Shown here piece after piece: positions 16,821 through 25,592 of a stretch of 64,000 nucleotides of DNA. Under the pieces are notes generated by a model. The model saw only the letters and a list, made by a program, of their open reading frames with translations, did not search any database and was not told the origin of the DNA. The stretch is from Caldimonas thermodepolymerans (lineage in GTDB: Bacteria > Pseudomonadota > Gammaproteobacteria > Burkholderiales > Burkholderiaceae_C), in the NCBI RefSeq assembly GCF_015476235.1, contig NZ_CP064338.1, forward strand, positions 2,728,001 through 2,792,000, in the 5' to 3' direction. Each line of letters starts with the position of its first letter. Position 1 is the first letter of the stretch. The translations under genes were made by a program, and so were the position numbers.

Positions 16821-17746
16821 CAGCTTTGCCGATCCACGACTTTGTCGGCGAGCGCAGCCAGCCGGCGCACGTCGGCGAGGCCCGAGCGTGCCAGGGCCTG
16901 GTGGGCCTGCTCGCGCAGCTGCCCGGCATAGCGACGCGCGGCGTCGAGGCCGAGCACCGAGACATAGGTGGGCTTGCCGTTGTCGGCGTCCTTGCCGGCC
17001 GTCTTGCCGAGCGTCTCCGAGGCCTGCGTCACGTCCAGGATGTCGTCGACCACCTGGAACGCCAGCCCCAGGCTCCAGCCGTAGTCGGACAAGGCATCCC
17101 ACGCCGGGCCGTCGGTGCGCCCGCAGGCCGCGCCCATCTGCACGCTGGCGCGCAGCAGCGCGCCGGTCTTGCGGCGGTGCATGTCGCGCAGCTCGGTCTC
17201 GTCCAGCATGCGGCCGACGCTGGCCAGGTCGATCGCCTGTCCGCCGGCCATGCCCTCGCAGCCCGAGGCACGCGACAGCAGCCGGCACAGCGTCGCCTGC
17301 AGCGCGGGCGGCACGACCTCGCCCTCGGGCGTGAGCACCTCGAAGGCCAGCGCCTGCATCGCGTCGCCGGTCAGCATCGCGACCGCCTCGCCGAACTTCA
17401 CGTGCACGGTGGGCTTGCCGCGCCGCATCACGTCGTTGTCCATGCAGGGCATGTCGTCGTGCACGAGCGAATACGCGTGGATCAGCTCCACCGCGCAGGC
17501 CGCGCGCAACGCGGCTTCGGCGTGGCCGTCGACCGCTTCGGCCGCGGCCAGCACCAGCAGCGGCCGCAACCGCTTGCCGCCGTCGAGGACGCTGTAGCGC
17601 ATCGCCGCCCCGAGACCGGCCGGCGCATCGGCCGGCACCCAGCGCGACAGCGCGTCTTCCACGCGCAGCAGCTGGGCCTGCATCCAGCCGTCGAAGTCCG
17701 CCGCGGCGCAGGCGGCAGGGGTGCGATCGGTCGAGGTCAGGCTCAT
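16820..17746 (-). CDS. ispA: Farnesyl/geranyl diphosphate synthase
   Basis: 308 aa trans-prenyltransferase joining IPP to DMAPP/GPP. The first Asp-rich motif is [10 protein letters not shown], the second is VVDDILDVT, and [17 protein letters not shown] is the upstream substrate-binding block. The residues before the first Asp-rich motif ([14 protein letters not shown]) fit a short-chain (C15) synthase. Both ends overlap neighbours by four bases: the start with the xseB stop and the stop with the dxs start, so the operon is translationally coupled. Confidence 0.94.
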   Translation of the reverse strand: MSLTSTDRTPAACAAADFDGWMQAQLLRVEDALSRWVPADAPAGLGAAMRYSVLDGGKRLRPLLVLAAAEAVDGHAEAALRAACAVELIHAYSLVHDDMPCMDNDVMRRGKPTVHVKFGEAVAMLTGDAMQALAFEVLTPEGEVVPPALQATLCRLLSRASGCEGMAGGQAIDLASVGRMLDETELRDMHRRKTGALLRASVQMGAACGRTDGPAWDALSDYGWSLGLAFQVVDDILDVTQASETLGKTAGKDADNGKPTYVSVLGLDAARRYAGQLREQAHQALARSGLADVRRLAALADKVVDRQS

Positions 17747-17982
17747 GCTTGCATCCACGGTTTGAGCTGGCCGTCTTCCAACACCTTGACCTGCTGCTCC
17801 ACGGCTTCCAGCCGGGCGCGGCAGTACGACAGCAGCTGGGCCCCGCGCTGGTAGCTCTGCAGCAGGCGGTCCAGCGGCAGCTGGCCCGATTCGAGTTCGG
17901 ACACCAGGCGCTCCAGTTCGGCCAGCGCCTCTTCGTAGCTGGCCGGTTCGGGAGGTGCGGCGGGGGACGTGGTCTTGGGCAT
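17743..17982 (-). CDS. xseB: Exodeoxyribonuclease VII small subunit
   Basis: 79 aa helical subunit of exonuclease VII, which degrades single-stranded DNA together with XseA (not in this window). The family signature [20 protein letters not shown] and the following [17 protein letters not shown] are present. A Pro/Ala-rich stretch precedes it. It is the first gene of the operon, overlapping ispA by four bases. The 268-base gap upstream is shared with the divergent Rieske oxygenase. Confidence 0.93.
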   Translation of the reverse strand: MPKTTSPAAPPEPASYEEALAELERLVSELESGQLPLDRLLQSYQRGAQLLSYCRARLEAVEQQVKVLEDGQLKPWMQA

Positions 17983-18104
17983 GACGTGCGCTGAAACTGT
18001 TGATTGTAGTCAGCGAGCCGCGCACCATTGTGGTGCATTTTGCGACGAAAGCCCGCATTTGACGGGAGATTGACCGCAGGCAAACCCCGCCCCCCCGGGC
18101 CGAC

Positions 18105-18125
18105 TAGAATGAGGGGTTCCCCCTC
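18105..18125 (+). promoter_or_regulatory. Possible -10 box followed by a hairpin, upstream of the Rieske gene
   Basis: TAGAAT (18105-18110) is directly followed by a six-base-pair GAGGGG/CCCCTC hairpin with a three-base loop (18111-18125). No convincing -35 sits at normal distance: TTGACC at 18070-18075 is 29 bases away. If TAGAAT is a real -10, the transcript would start inside or just after the hairpin, about 120 bases before the gene. Confidence 0.3.
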
Positions 18126-18250
18126 TTGCGATCCGGTGCGCCTGCGCTGCTGCGAGGCCCGGGCTTCCCACGGTCCGGATCGCCCCGCCCGGGGAGATGG
18201 GCCCACCGTGGGTGGTGGTTGGACATTGGTTTTTGGAGATCCTGGGGATC

Positions 18251-19354
18251 ATGTCAGACCTGAGCATTGCCCTCGCGCAAAGCCGCACGCAGCTGCCGGT
18301 ATCGGTGTATTTCGACGGCGAACTGTTCCGCCGCGAGATGGAGCTCATCTTCCAGTCCGGTCCGCGCTACCTCGGGCACGAGCTGGCAGTGCCCGAGGTC
18401 GGCGACTACTACGCCCTGCCGCAGGAAGGCGAAGGCCGCGCGCTGGTGCGCACGCCCGAAGGGATCGAGCTGATCTCCAACGTCTGCCGCCACCGCCAGG
18501 CCGTGATGCTGCGCGGGCGCGGCAACACGAAGAGCAACATCGTCTGCCCGCTGCACCGCTGGACCTACGGCCTGGACGGCCAGCTGCTGGGCGCGCCGCA
18601 CTTCCCGCAGGACCCGTGCCTGAACCTCAACCGCTACAAGGTGCGCACCTGGAACGGGCTGGTGTTCGAGGACAACGGCCGCGACATCGCCGCCGACCTG
18701 GCCCAGCTGGGCCCGAAGGCCGAGCTGGACTTCTCCGGCTACGTGCTGGACAAGGTCGAGCTGCACGAGTGCGACTACAACTGGAAGACCTTCATCGAGG
18801 TCTACCTCGAGGACTACCACGTCGGCCCGTTCCACCCTGGCCTCGGCAACTTCGTCACCTGCGACGACCTGCGCTGGGAGTTCGGCCGCGAGTACTCGGT
18901 GCAGACGGTGGGCGTGGCCAACGCGCTGCAGAAGCCCGGCTCCGAGACCTACCGCAAGTGGCATGACGCGGTGCTGCGCCTCAACGGCGGGCAGCCGCCC
19001 AGGCAGGGCGCGATCTGGCTGACGTACTACCCGAACATCATGATCGAGTGGTACCCGCACGTGCTGGTGATCTCCACGCTGTTCCCCAAGGGGCCGCAGA
19101 AGACCCTCAACGTGGTCGAGTTCTACTACCCCGAGGAAATCGCCGCCTTCGAACGCGAGTTCGTCGAGGCCGAGCAGGCCGCCTACATGGAGACCTGCGT
19201 CGAGGACGACGAGATCGCGCAGCGCATGGACTGGGGCCGCAAGGCCCTGCTGGAGCGGGGCGACAACGAGGTCGGCCCGTACCAGAGCCCGATGGAGGAC
19301 GGCATGCAGCACTTCCACGAGTGGTACCGCAAGGTCATGGACTTCAAGGACTGA
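18251..19354 (+). CDS. Rieske non-haem iron oxygenase, alpha subunit
   Basis: 367 aa ring-hydroxylating dioxygenase-type protein. The Rieske [2Fe-2S] cluster is bound by Cys79/His81 (NVCRHRQAV) and Cys99/His102 (VCPLHRWTYG). The catalytic domain has the mononuclear iron histidines 190 and 195 in LEDYHVGPFHPG. The ATG at 18251 gives the usual start; the frame extends 18 codons upstream without support. No beta subunit or ferredoxin is adjacent, so it belongs to the single-component, housekeeping-like group found next to xseB-ispA-dxs in many Burkholderiales (from family knowledge). The substrate is unknown. Confidence 0.88.
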   Translation: MSDLSIALAQSRTQLPVSVYFDGELFRREMELIFQSGPRYLGHELAVPEVGDYYALPQEGEGRALVRTPEGIELISNVCRHRQAVMLRGRGNTKSNIVCPLHRWTYGLDGQLLGAPHFPQDPCLNLNRYKVRTWNGLVFEDNGRDIAADLAQLGPKAELDFSGYVLDKVELHECDYNWKTFIEVYLEDYHVGPFHPGLGNFVTCDDLRWEFGREYSVQTVGVANALQKPGSETYRKWHDAVLRLNGGQPPRQGAIWLTYYPNIMIEWYPHVLVISTLFPKGPQKTLNVVEFYYPEEIAAFEREFVEAEQAAYMETCVEDDEIAQRMDWGRKALLERGDNEVGPYQSPMEDGMQHFHEWYRKVMDFKD

Positions 19355-19374
19355 GCGGTCCTTCCTTCCCGTGC

Positions 19375-19401
19375 ACGCCCGGCCCGTCCGGGCGTTTCCG
19401 T
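19375..19401 (+). terminator. Rho-independent terminator after the Rieske gene
   Basis: A perfect eight-base-pair stem (ACGCCCGG / CCGGGCGT, loop CCCGT) starts 20 bases past the stop codon and is followed by a T-rich run (TTCCGTTTCTT). This is one of the clearest intrinsic terminators in the window. Confidence 0.75.
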
Positions 19402-19420
19402 TTCTTCCGCCTGATGCCAT

Positions 19421-21211
19421 GTGGCACGCCGGTCTTATCATCGCGGGCGTGTCGCACGGCCTCCCTTCTTCGTGAACGCCGCGCCTGCTGAACTCCAGCG
19501 CCGGTCCCTCAGTCGCACCCTGCCCGCGGCAGTGTTGCTGCTGACGATCGTCCCGCTGGTGATCGCCGGCCTGCTGGCGCTGACCGAAAGCACCGAACGG
19601 CTGCGACTGGAACAGGAACGGCGCACCCGGCAGACTGCCGAGCTGATCGCCGGACGGGCCCGCCAGCTGATGCTCAACGGCGAACAGCTGGCCACGCTGG
19701 TGGCCTCGATGCCGGCCACCGCCCGCTTGCTGGCGGCGGACACGTCGGCCGACCCCACGCTCGACGGCCACCTCGGCAGCGTGGTGCGCAGCCACCCCGA
19801 GGTGGACCGGCTGCTGGTGCTCGACCCGCAGGGGCAGACCCGGGCCGCCTACCCGCCCCACACGCTGCCCGCCCCCACCCTCGAGGCCGCGCGGCGTGGC
19901 GTCGTCTCCCGGCGCTGGCTGCCCCGGCACACGCCGGAAGGCGGCGTGGACCTGCTGCTGCCGGTACGCGACGCCGCCAGCCCGCAGCCGCTCGGCTGGG
20001 TCGTGGTCGGCCTGCCCAACGAGACCATCGTCGCCGCGATCGGGCTGCCGGCCGACACCTCGGAGGAGGTGCGGGCGGTGCTGCACGACGAGGCGCACAA
20101 GCCGGTCGCCTCGGTGGCGCGCTGGCCGGAGCGCGCCGCGGGGCTGCCCATCGTCGCGCGCCAGCGCGCGCCGGAGGACACCGTCATCGCCGAGGCCGCC
20201 GTGCACGCCGGCTGGAGCGTGCGGGTGATCGAGTCGCTGGAGGCCTACCGCGCGCTGGTGCGGCGCGAGCTGCTGCACTACGGCCTGGTGGTGCTGGTCG
20301 TCTCGGGGCTGGCCGCGGCCGTGGCCTGGCGCTTCGCCCAGGGACTGGTGCACGACGTGCGGCGCGTGGCGCGCTCGGCGCGCGCCATCCTGCGCGGCCA
20401 CTACCTGAACGCGCACGTCGAGCTGGAACGCGACGACGAGCTGGGCTTGCTGGCGCGCTCGTTCAACCACATGAGCCGCGAGCTGGAGAAGCGCGAGCGC
20501 GAGCGCGACGTGTTCGGCCGGCTGGTCTCGCCCGAAGTGCGCGACCAGCTGCTGCAGGGCGAGCTGATGCTGGGCGGCCACGAGGTCGAGGTGACCGTGC
20601 TGCTGAGCGACATCCGCGGCTTCACGCAGCTGTGCGAGACGATGAAGCCGCGCGACATCGTGCTGACGCTCAACGAGTACTTCACCCGCATGACGCAGGC
20701 CGTCCAGCGCTACGGCGGCTATGTCAACAACTTCATGGGAGACGCGATGGTGGTGGTGTTCGGCGCGCCCACGCCGGACGAGCATCAGGTCGAGCGCGGC
20801 CTGTACGCCGCGGCCGCGATGCGGCAGGCCCTCAAGGAGTTCAACCAGGAACGGCTGGCCTACGGAGCCCCGCCGCTGCGCATCGGCATCGGGCTGGCCA
20901 GCGGCCCGGCGCTGGCCGGCCAGATCGGTTCGCCGGACCGATGCATCTACACGGTGATCGGCGACACGGTGAACGTCGCCGCGCGCCTGGAAAGCCTGAG
21001 CAAGCAGCATCGCGAGGCCGCGGTGCTGGTCAACCGCGAGACGCGCGACCGGCTGCCGCCGCACCTGCAGGCGCTGCTGCAGCCGCTCGGCGCCCACCAG
21101 GTCAAGGGCCGCGGCGGCAGCGTCGAGGTGTTCGCGCTGCCGCGCGACGCCGAGCTGCCGCCCCCGCCGGCGCACCTGCTGCGCCCGCTCGAGGACCACG
21201 AGGAGCCGTGA
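19421..21211 (+). CDS. Membrane-anchored class III nucleotidyl cyclase with HAMP domain
   Basis: Up to 596 aa from a GTG at 19421; a GTG at 19472 is an equally plausible start and neither has a Shine-Dalgarno. Two transmembrane helices (about residues 34-54 and 286-303) flank a Cache-like periplasmic sensor, followed by a HAMP segment (310-360) and a cyclase domain (388-575). The metal-binding Asp397 (LLSDIRGFT) and Asp441 (FMGDAMVVVFG) and the catalytic Asn518/Arg522 (VNVAARLES) are present. The base-specifying positions differ from adenylate cyclases: Asn437 replaces the usual Lys and Ile509 the usual Asp. It is coupled to the downstream EamA gene (stop and start share one base). The nucleotide product is uncertain. 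Confidence 0.85.
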   Translation: MARRSYHRGRVARPPFFVNAAPAELQRRSLSRTLPAAVLLLTIVPLVIAGLLALTESTERLRLEQERRTRQTAELIAGRARQLMLNGEQLATLVASMPATARLLAADTSADPTLDGHLGSVVRSHPEVDRLLVLDPQGQTRAAYPPHTLPAPTLEAARRGVVSRRWLPRHTPEGGVDLLLPVRDAASPQPLGWVVVGLPNETIVAAIGLPADTSEEVRAVLHDEAHKPVASVARWPERAAGLPIVARQRAPEDTVIAEAAVHAGWSVRVIESLEAYRALVRRELLHYGLVVLVVSGLAAAVAWRFAQGLVHDVRRVARSARAILRGHYLNAHVELERDDELGLLARSFNHMSRELEKRERERDVFGRLVSPEVRDQLLQGELMLGGHEVEVTVLLSDIRGFTQLCETMKPRDIVLTLNEYFTRMTQAVQRYGGYVNNFMGDAMVVVFGAPTPDEHQVERGLYAAAAMRQALKEFNQERLAYGAPPLRIGIGLASGPALAGQIGSPDRCIYTVIGDTVNVAARLESLSKQHREAAVLVNRETRDRLPPHLQALLQPLGAHQVKGRGGSVEVFALPRDAELPPPPAHLLRPLEDHEEP

Positions 21212-22101
21212 TGCAGGCCCCGCTGCTGATGGCGTTGTCGACCTTCCTGTTCGCCACGATGAGCCTGTGCGTGAAGTACGCCTCGGCGTACTACACCGCC
21301 GGCGAGATCGTGTTCTACCGCGGCATGATCGGCGCGCTGGTGCTGTGGTTCATGGTCCGGCGCCGTGGCGGCACGCTGCGCACCCCGGTACCGGGGATGC
21401 ACTTCTGGCGCAGCCTGTCCGGCGTCGCGGCACTGTGCACCTGGTTCCATGCGATCGGCAACCTGCCGCTGGCCACCGCGGTGACGCTGAACTACATGTC
21501 CTCGGTGTGGATGGCCCTGTTCCTGCTGGGCGGCGCGATCCTGATGGGCGGCTCGCGCATCGATTCGCGCCTGATCGCCACCGTGCTGACCGGCTTTGCC
21601 GGGGTGGCGCTGGTGCTGCGCCCGACGATCGAGCAGGACCAGCTGTGGTACGGGTTGGTCGGCCTGCTGTCGGGCATGCTCAGCGCCACCGCCTACCTGC
21701 AGGTCACGGCGCTGGGCCGCTGCGGCGAGCCCGAGTACCGCGTGGTGTTCTACTTCTCGCTGGGCGGCATGGTCGCCGGGGCGCTGACCATGCTCTACAC
21801 CGGCATCAGCGCGCACACGCCCACCGGCCTCGCGCTGCTGCTGGCGGTGGGGCTGCTGGCCACCGTCGCGCAGCTGCTGATGACGCGCGCCTACGCGACC
21901 GGCAAGACCCTGGTCAACGCGAGCCTGCAGTACCTCGGCATCGTCTACTCGTTCCTGTATGGTGCGTTCCTGTTCGACGACCCGGTGACCTGGATGGCGC
22001 TGCTCGGCATGGTGCTGATCGTGCTGGCCGGCGTGGCCGCCACCTTCCTGCGCACCCGGGCCGCCCCTTCAACGTCCGCCTCGACCACGACCGACACATG
22101 A
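21211..22101 (+). CDS. EamA/DMT-family transporter
   Basis: 296 aa inner-membrane protein with ten predicted transmembrane helices in two EamA repeats. The first opens MALSTFLFATMSLCVKYAS and includes VFYRGMIGALVLWF; the second ends with the family-like SLQYLGIVYSFLYGAFLFDD. AGGAG precedes the ATG, which shares its A with the stop codon of the cyclase. Its own stop overlaps the sulfurtransferase start (ATGA). Drug/metabolite transporters export amino acids or small metabolites; the substrate is not evident. Confidence 0.85.
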   Translation: MQAPLLMALSTFLFATMSLCVKYASAYYTAGEIVFYRGMIGALVLWFMVRRRGGTLRTPVPGMHFWRSLSGVAALCTWFHAIGNLPLATAVTLNYMSSVWMALFLLGGAILMGGSRIDSRLIATVLTGFAGVALVLRPTIEQDQLWYGLVGLLSGMLSATAYLQVTALGRCGEPEYRVVFYFSLGGMVAGALTMLYTGISAHTPTGLALLLAVGLLATVAQLLMTRAYATGKTLVNASLQYLGIVYSFLYGAFLFDDPVTWMALLGMVLIVLAGVAATFLRTRAAPSTSASTTTDT

Positions 22102-22958
22102 ACACGCCCGTGCTGATTTCCGCCGAAGACCTGCAGCTGCGCCTGTCCTCCGCCCGCCCGCCCGTGGTCTGGGATGCCAGCTTCGACCTCACCGACCCCG
22201 AGGCCGGCGAAGCCGCCTGGCGCAGCGGGCACATCCCGGCCGCGCACTACGCGCACCTGGAACGCGACCTGTCGGCGCCGAAAACCGGGCGCAACGGCCG
22301 CCACCCGTTGCCTGCGCGAGAGGCCTTCGCGGCCACTGCCGCGCGCCTGGGCGTGACGCCGGACACCCACGTGGTGGTCTACGACCGCCAGGGCTCGCCC
22401 TACGCGGCGCGCGCGTGGTGGATGCTCAAGTGGCTCGGGCACGAGGCCGTCTCGGTGCTCGACGGCGGGCTGGCGGCCTGGCAGGACGCCGGCGGCCGCG
22501 TGAGTGCCACGCCCACCGCGCCGCTGGCCACCGCGACGCCCTACCCGCTGCGCGAGCCGCTGGTGTCCGGGGTGGACGCCGACGCCCTGCTCGCGCGCCT
22601 GGGCTCGCCCGCGCTGCGCCTGGTCGATGCGCGCGCACCCGAGCGCTACCGCGGCGACGTCGAGCCCCTCGATCCGGTGGCGGGGCACATCCCGGGCGCG
22701 CTCAACCGCTTCTTCCAGCTCAACCTGGGCCCGGATGGCCGCTTCAAGCCGGCGGCGCAGCTGCGCCAGGAGTTCGAGTCCCTGCTGGGCGGGCAGCCCC
22801 CGGCCGAGGTGGTGCACCAGTGCGGCTCCGGCGTGACCGCCTGCCACAACCTGCTGGCGATGGAGGCTGCCGGCCTGACGGGCTCGTCGCTGTACCCGGG
22901 CTCGTGGAGCGAATGGTGCGCCGACCCGGCGCGCCCGGTCGCACGCGGCGCGGCCTGA
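22098..22958 (+). CDS. sseA: 3-mercaptopyruvate sulfurtransferase (tandem rhodanese)
   Basis: 286 aa protein with two rhodanese domains. The N-terminal inactive domain contains SGHIPAAHYAHLERDLSAP. The C-terminal domain carries the active-site loop CGSGVTA with Cys242, the signature of mercaptopyruvate sulfurtransferases rather than thiosulfate-specific rhodaneses. It transfers sulfane sulfur from 3-mercaptopyruvate to thiols or cyanide. It overlaps the EamA gene by four bases, so cyclase, transporter and sulfurtransferase appear to form one transcript. Confidence 0.9.
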   Translation: MNTPVLISAEDLQLRLSSARPPVVWDASFDLTDPEAGEAAWRSGHIPAAHYAHLERDLSAPKTGRNGRHPLPAREAFAATAARLGVTPDTHVVVYDRQGSPYAARAWWMLKWLGHEAVSVLDGGLAAWQDAGGRVSATPTAPLATATPYPLREPLVSGVDADALLARLGSPALRLVDARAPERYRGDVEPLDPVAGHIPGALNRFFQLNLGPDGRFKPAAQLRQEFESLLGGQPPAEVVHQCGSGVTACHNLLAMEAAGLTGSSLYPGSWSEWCADPARPVARGAA

Positions 22959-23055
22959 GGCCGGAACCGGGCACACCCCCGCAGTCTGACGCATCGGGCG
23001 GCGGTGCCGGGCGATTCCGGACCGGCACCGAGGGGGCAAGCCTTGCGCCATGCAC

Positions 23056-23069
23056 TTGTCCTGCGTCAA
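23056..23069 (+). promoter_or_regulatory. Weak FNR/CRP-type half-sites upstream of uspA
   Basis: TTGTC-N4-GTCAA resembles variants of the Anr/FNR box (TTGAT-N4-ATCAA). It lies 64-77 bases before the uspA start codon. UspA proteins of this class are often oxygen-regulated in related bacteria, but the left half-site deviates, so this is only a candidate. Confidence 0.25.
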
Positions 23070-23132
23070 CATGGGTCCGCTCGATACGGGCACGATGCAG
23101 TGCAGTACCCCGGACCAACCACGGAGGCCTCC

Positions 23133-23567
23133 ATGTACAAGCGCATCCTCGTTCCCACCGACGGGTCGGACATCACTCAACGTGCCGTCGCCACGGCGGT
23201 CTCGCTGGCCAAGCTGACCGGCGCCGAGATCTTCACGATCAGCGTCAAGGACCCGTACCCCTACAGCGCGATCTCGGAGATGCAGCCGACGCTGCCGCAG
23301 GAGTTCCTCGATGCCCAGGAGCGCATGGCGAGCAAGAACGTCGCCCAGGTGCGCGAGGCCTGCGCCGCGGCCGGGGTGACCTGCACCGGACACACGGTGG
23401 AATCGGTCAGCGTCTGGGAGGCCGTCATCGACTACGCCAAGCAGAACAACTGCGACCTGATCGTGATGGCCTCGCACGGCCGGCGCGGGGTGCAGGCCCT
23501 ACTGCTGGGCAGCGAGACCAACCGCGTGCTCACGCACTCCAGCATCCCGGTGCTGGTGGTGCGCTGA
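23133..23567 (+). CDS. uspA: Universal stress protein (UspA family)
   Basis: 144 aa single-domain USP fold. The start block MYKRILVPTDGSDITQRAV and the C-terminal nucleotide-binding motif VMASHGRRGVQALLLGSETN (G-2x-G-9x-G-S/T) indicate an ATP-binding UspA. GGAGG lies six bases before the ATG. It stands alone between the sulfurtransferase gene and the convergent ZIP transporter. The role is general stress survival; the exact trigger is unknown. Confidence 0.93.
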   Translation: MYKRILVPTDGSDITQRAVATAVSLAKLTGAEIFTISVKDPYPYSAISEMQPTLPQEFLDAQERMASKNVAQVREACAAAGVTCTGHTVESVSVWEAVIDYAKQNNCDLIVMASHGRRGVQALLLGSETNRVLTHSSIPVLVVR

Positions 23568-23594
23568 ACCGGTCGCAGGCCGGGGCCGGCGGCT

Positions 23595-24371
23595 TCAGTG
23601 CCGGTGGAACTGGCCGACGATGACCGTGATGAACACCAGGCCGATGCCCAGCCACAGCAGCTGCGCGGCGGTTTCCTTGAGCGACAGGCGCCGCTGCAGC
23701 TGCGGGATCAGGTCGGCCACGGCCACGTAGATGAAGCTCGACGACGCAATCACCAGCAGGTAGGGGAACAGGTCTTCCCAGGGCCCGACGACGAAGTAGC
23801 CGAGCACCCCGCCCAGCACCGCGGCCAGGCCCGACAGCGCGTTGTAGAACAGGGCCCGCGCGCGCGAGAACCCGGCGTTGAGCAGCACGATGAAGTCACC
23901 CACCTCCTGCGGGATCTCGTGGGCGATCACCGCCATCGCGGTGACGACCCCGAGGCGCGGCTCGGCGAGGAAGGCGGCGGCGATGATCACGCCGTCGCAG
24001 AAGTTGTGGATGCTGTCGCCCACCAGCACGCTCCAGCCGCCGCGGCCCGCCTGGTCGTGGTCGAAGCCGTGATGGTGGTGGTCGCCGTCGCCTTCGTGGT
24101 GGTGGCCGTGGCGGTACAGCTCGGCCTTCTCGAGCAGGAAGAAGAACAGCAGCCCGCCCAGCAGCGTGAAGAACAGCTCGTGCGCGCCGGCGGCGCTCTC
24201 GAAGGCTTCGGGCAGCACGTGCAGCAGCGCGGTGCCGAGCAGTACGCCGGTGGACAGGCTGACAAGGTGGCGCACCAGCTTGCTGAGCACGGCCAGCGTC
24301 AGGCTCGCGGCGATCAGCACCGAAACCAGTCCTCCCAGGAAGGTGGCGAGGACGATGTAAGTCAGCGTCAT
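23595..24371 (-). CDS. ZIP-family metal transporter
   Basis: 258 aa inner-membrane metal permease with eight transmembrane helices. The binuclear metal-site motifs are visible in TM4 (HNFCDG) and TM5 (HEIPQE). A His-rich cytoplasmic loop (HGHHHEGDGDHHHHGFDHD, near residues 88-106) probably senses or collects metal. The sequence resembles ZupT/GufA-like importers of Zn, Fe or Mn, although direction cannot be read from sequence. It converges on uspA. Confidence 0.9.
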   Translation of the reverse strand: MTLTYIVLATFLGGLVSVLIAASLTLAVLSKLVRHLVSLSTGVLLGTALLHVLPEAFESAAGAHELFFTLLGGLLFFFLLEKAELYRHGHHHEGDGDHHHHGFDHDQAGRGGWSVLVGDSIHNFCDGVIIAAAFLAEPRLGVVTAMAVIAHEIPQEVGDFIVLLNAGFSRARALFYNALSGLAAVLGGVLGYFVVGPWEDLFPYLLVIASSSFIYVAVADLIPQLQRRLSLKETAAQLLWLGIGLVFITVIVGQFHRH

Positions 24372-24507
24372 GTCGAATCGATCAAAGAGCCGCGCGAACG
24401 GGCCCTGCGCGGGCGACCCTTTGGCCCCGCAGGGATGTCAGGGCCGGCCGGGATGCCCCCCTCCGGCCCGACAGCGCAGCCCCTTGCGCTGCGACGTCAC
24501 CAGCCTG

Positions 24508-25377
24508 TCACGCGACTCCGTGGGTCTTGAACCAGGCCGTGCAGCGCTTCCAGCCGTCTTCGGCCGCGTCCTTGCGGTAGCTCGGCCGGTAATCGGCATG
24601 GAAGGCGTGCGGTGCGTCCGGATAGATCACGAACTCGGACTGCTTGGCCGCGGCGTTCCCGGCGGCCAGCGCGGCTTTCATCTTATCAACCGTGTCAAGC
24701 GGGATGCCGGTGTCCTGGCCACCGTACAGCCCCAGCACCGGGCCGTTGAGCTGGCCGGCCACGTCGATCGGGTGGCGCGGCTGCAGCGCGGTCTTGTCGC
24801 CCACCAGGCGGCCGTACCAGGCCACGCCGACCTTGACCGGGGCATGCGCCGCGTACAGCCAGGTGATGCGGCCGCCCCAGCAGAAGCCGGTCACGCCCAG
24901 GCGGCTGGTGTCCCCGCCGTTGGCCTTGGCCCAGGCCACGGTGGCGTCCAGGTCGCCCAGCACCTGCTCGTCGGGCACCTTGGAGATCAGCTCGGACAGC
25001 AGCTTGGAGATCTCCGTGTAGGCGCTCGCGTCGCCCTGGCGCACGAACAGCTCCGGGGCGATCGCCAGGTAGCCCAGCTTGGCGAAGCGGCGTGCGACGT
25101 CCGCAATGTGCTCGTGCACCCCGAAGATCTCGGAAATCACCAGGATCACCGGCAGGTTGCCCTTGCCCTCGGGCTGCGCGCGATAGGCCGGCATGCGGAA
25201 GTCGCCCACCGGGATCGTGACCTGCCCGGCCGTCAGGCCGGCGGTGTCGGTCGTGATGGTCTGCGCCGCCACCGGCAGCACGGCGGCCGCGAAGCTGCCG
25301 CCCACGGTGGTCTTCACGAAGTCGCGGCGGGAATAGTCATGGGTGGCGGTGAGGCTGTCGAAGTCTTTCTTTTCCAT
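24508..25377 (-). CDS. Tat-exported dienelactone hydrolase family protein
   Basis: 289 aa alpha/beta hydrolase. It begins with a twin-arginine signal (YSRRDFVKTTVGGSFAAA), so it should act in the periplasm. The dienelactone-hydrolase nucleophile is Cys166 in GVTGFCWGG, with Glu83 (ISEIFG) and the PHAFH histidine near the C-terminus completing the usual site, and the catalytic Asp probably in YGGQDTG. The ATG at 25377 is preceded by GGAGA. Many such proteins are annotated carboxymethylenebutenolidase, but no chlorocatechol genes are nearby, so the real substrate is unknown. Confidence 0.87.
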   Translation of the reverse strand: MEKKDFDSLTATHDYSRRDFVKTTVGGSFAAAVLPVAAQTITTDTAGLTAGQVTIPVGDFRMPAYRAQPEGKGNLPVILVISEIFGVHEHIADVARRFAKLGYLAIAPELFVRQGDASAYTEISKLLSELISKVPDEQVLGDLDATVAWAKANGGDTSRLGVTGFCWGGRITWLYAAHAPVKVGVAWYGRLVGDKTALQPRHPIDVAGQLNGPVLGLYGGQDTGIPLDTVDKMKAALAAGNAAAKQSEFVIYPDAPHAFHADYRPSYRKDAAEDGWKRCTAWFKTHGVA

Positions 25378-25477
25378 AGCGGGTCTCCGGGAGGTCGGGA
25401 AGGCGCGGTCCGTCGGCCTGGCCACAGCGCCGGCCCGACCGCAGGGCCCGGCGCTGCCATCTCGCGCACGGGGGCGC

Positions 25478-25507
25478 AGCTGCACAGAACGCAAGGAAGC
25501 TGCACAG
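25478..25507. repeat. Two 10-bp direct repeats in the dienelactone hydrolase/ppx gap
   Basis: AGCTGCACAG occurs at 25478-25487 and again at 25498-25507, a spacing of exactly 20 bases or about two helical turns. They lie in the 215-base divergent gap between the Tat hydrolase gene and ppx, so they may be a tandem regulator site. They do not match the PhoB box (11-base period). Confidence 0.35.
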
Positions 25508-25592
25508 GGTACACGAGACACGTCGGTCGTGCAGCGCATTCCTGCGTCGAGGGGTGCCGGCACGCGCGGCGAATGCGCAGACAATGCGCGCC

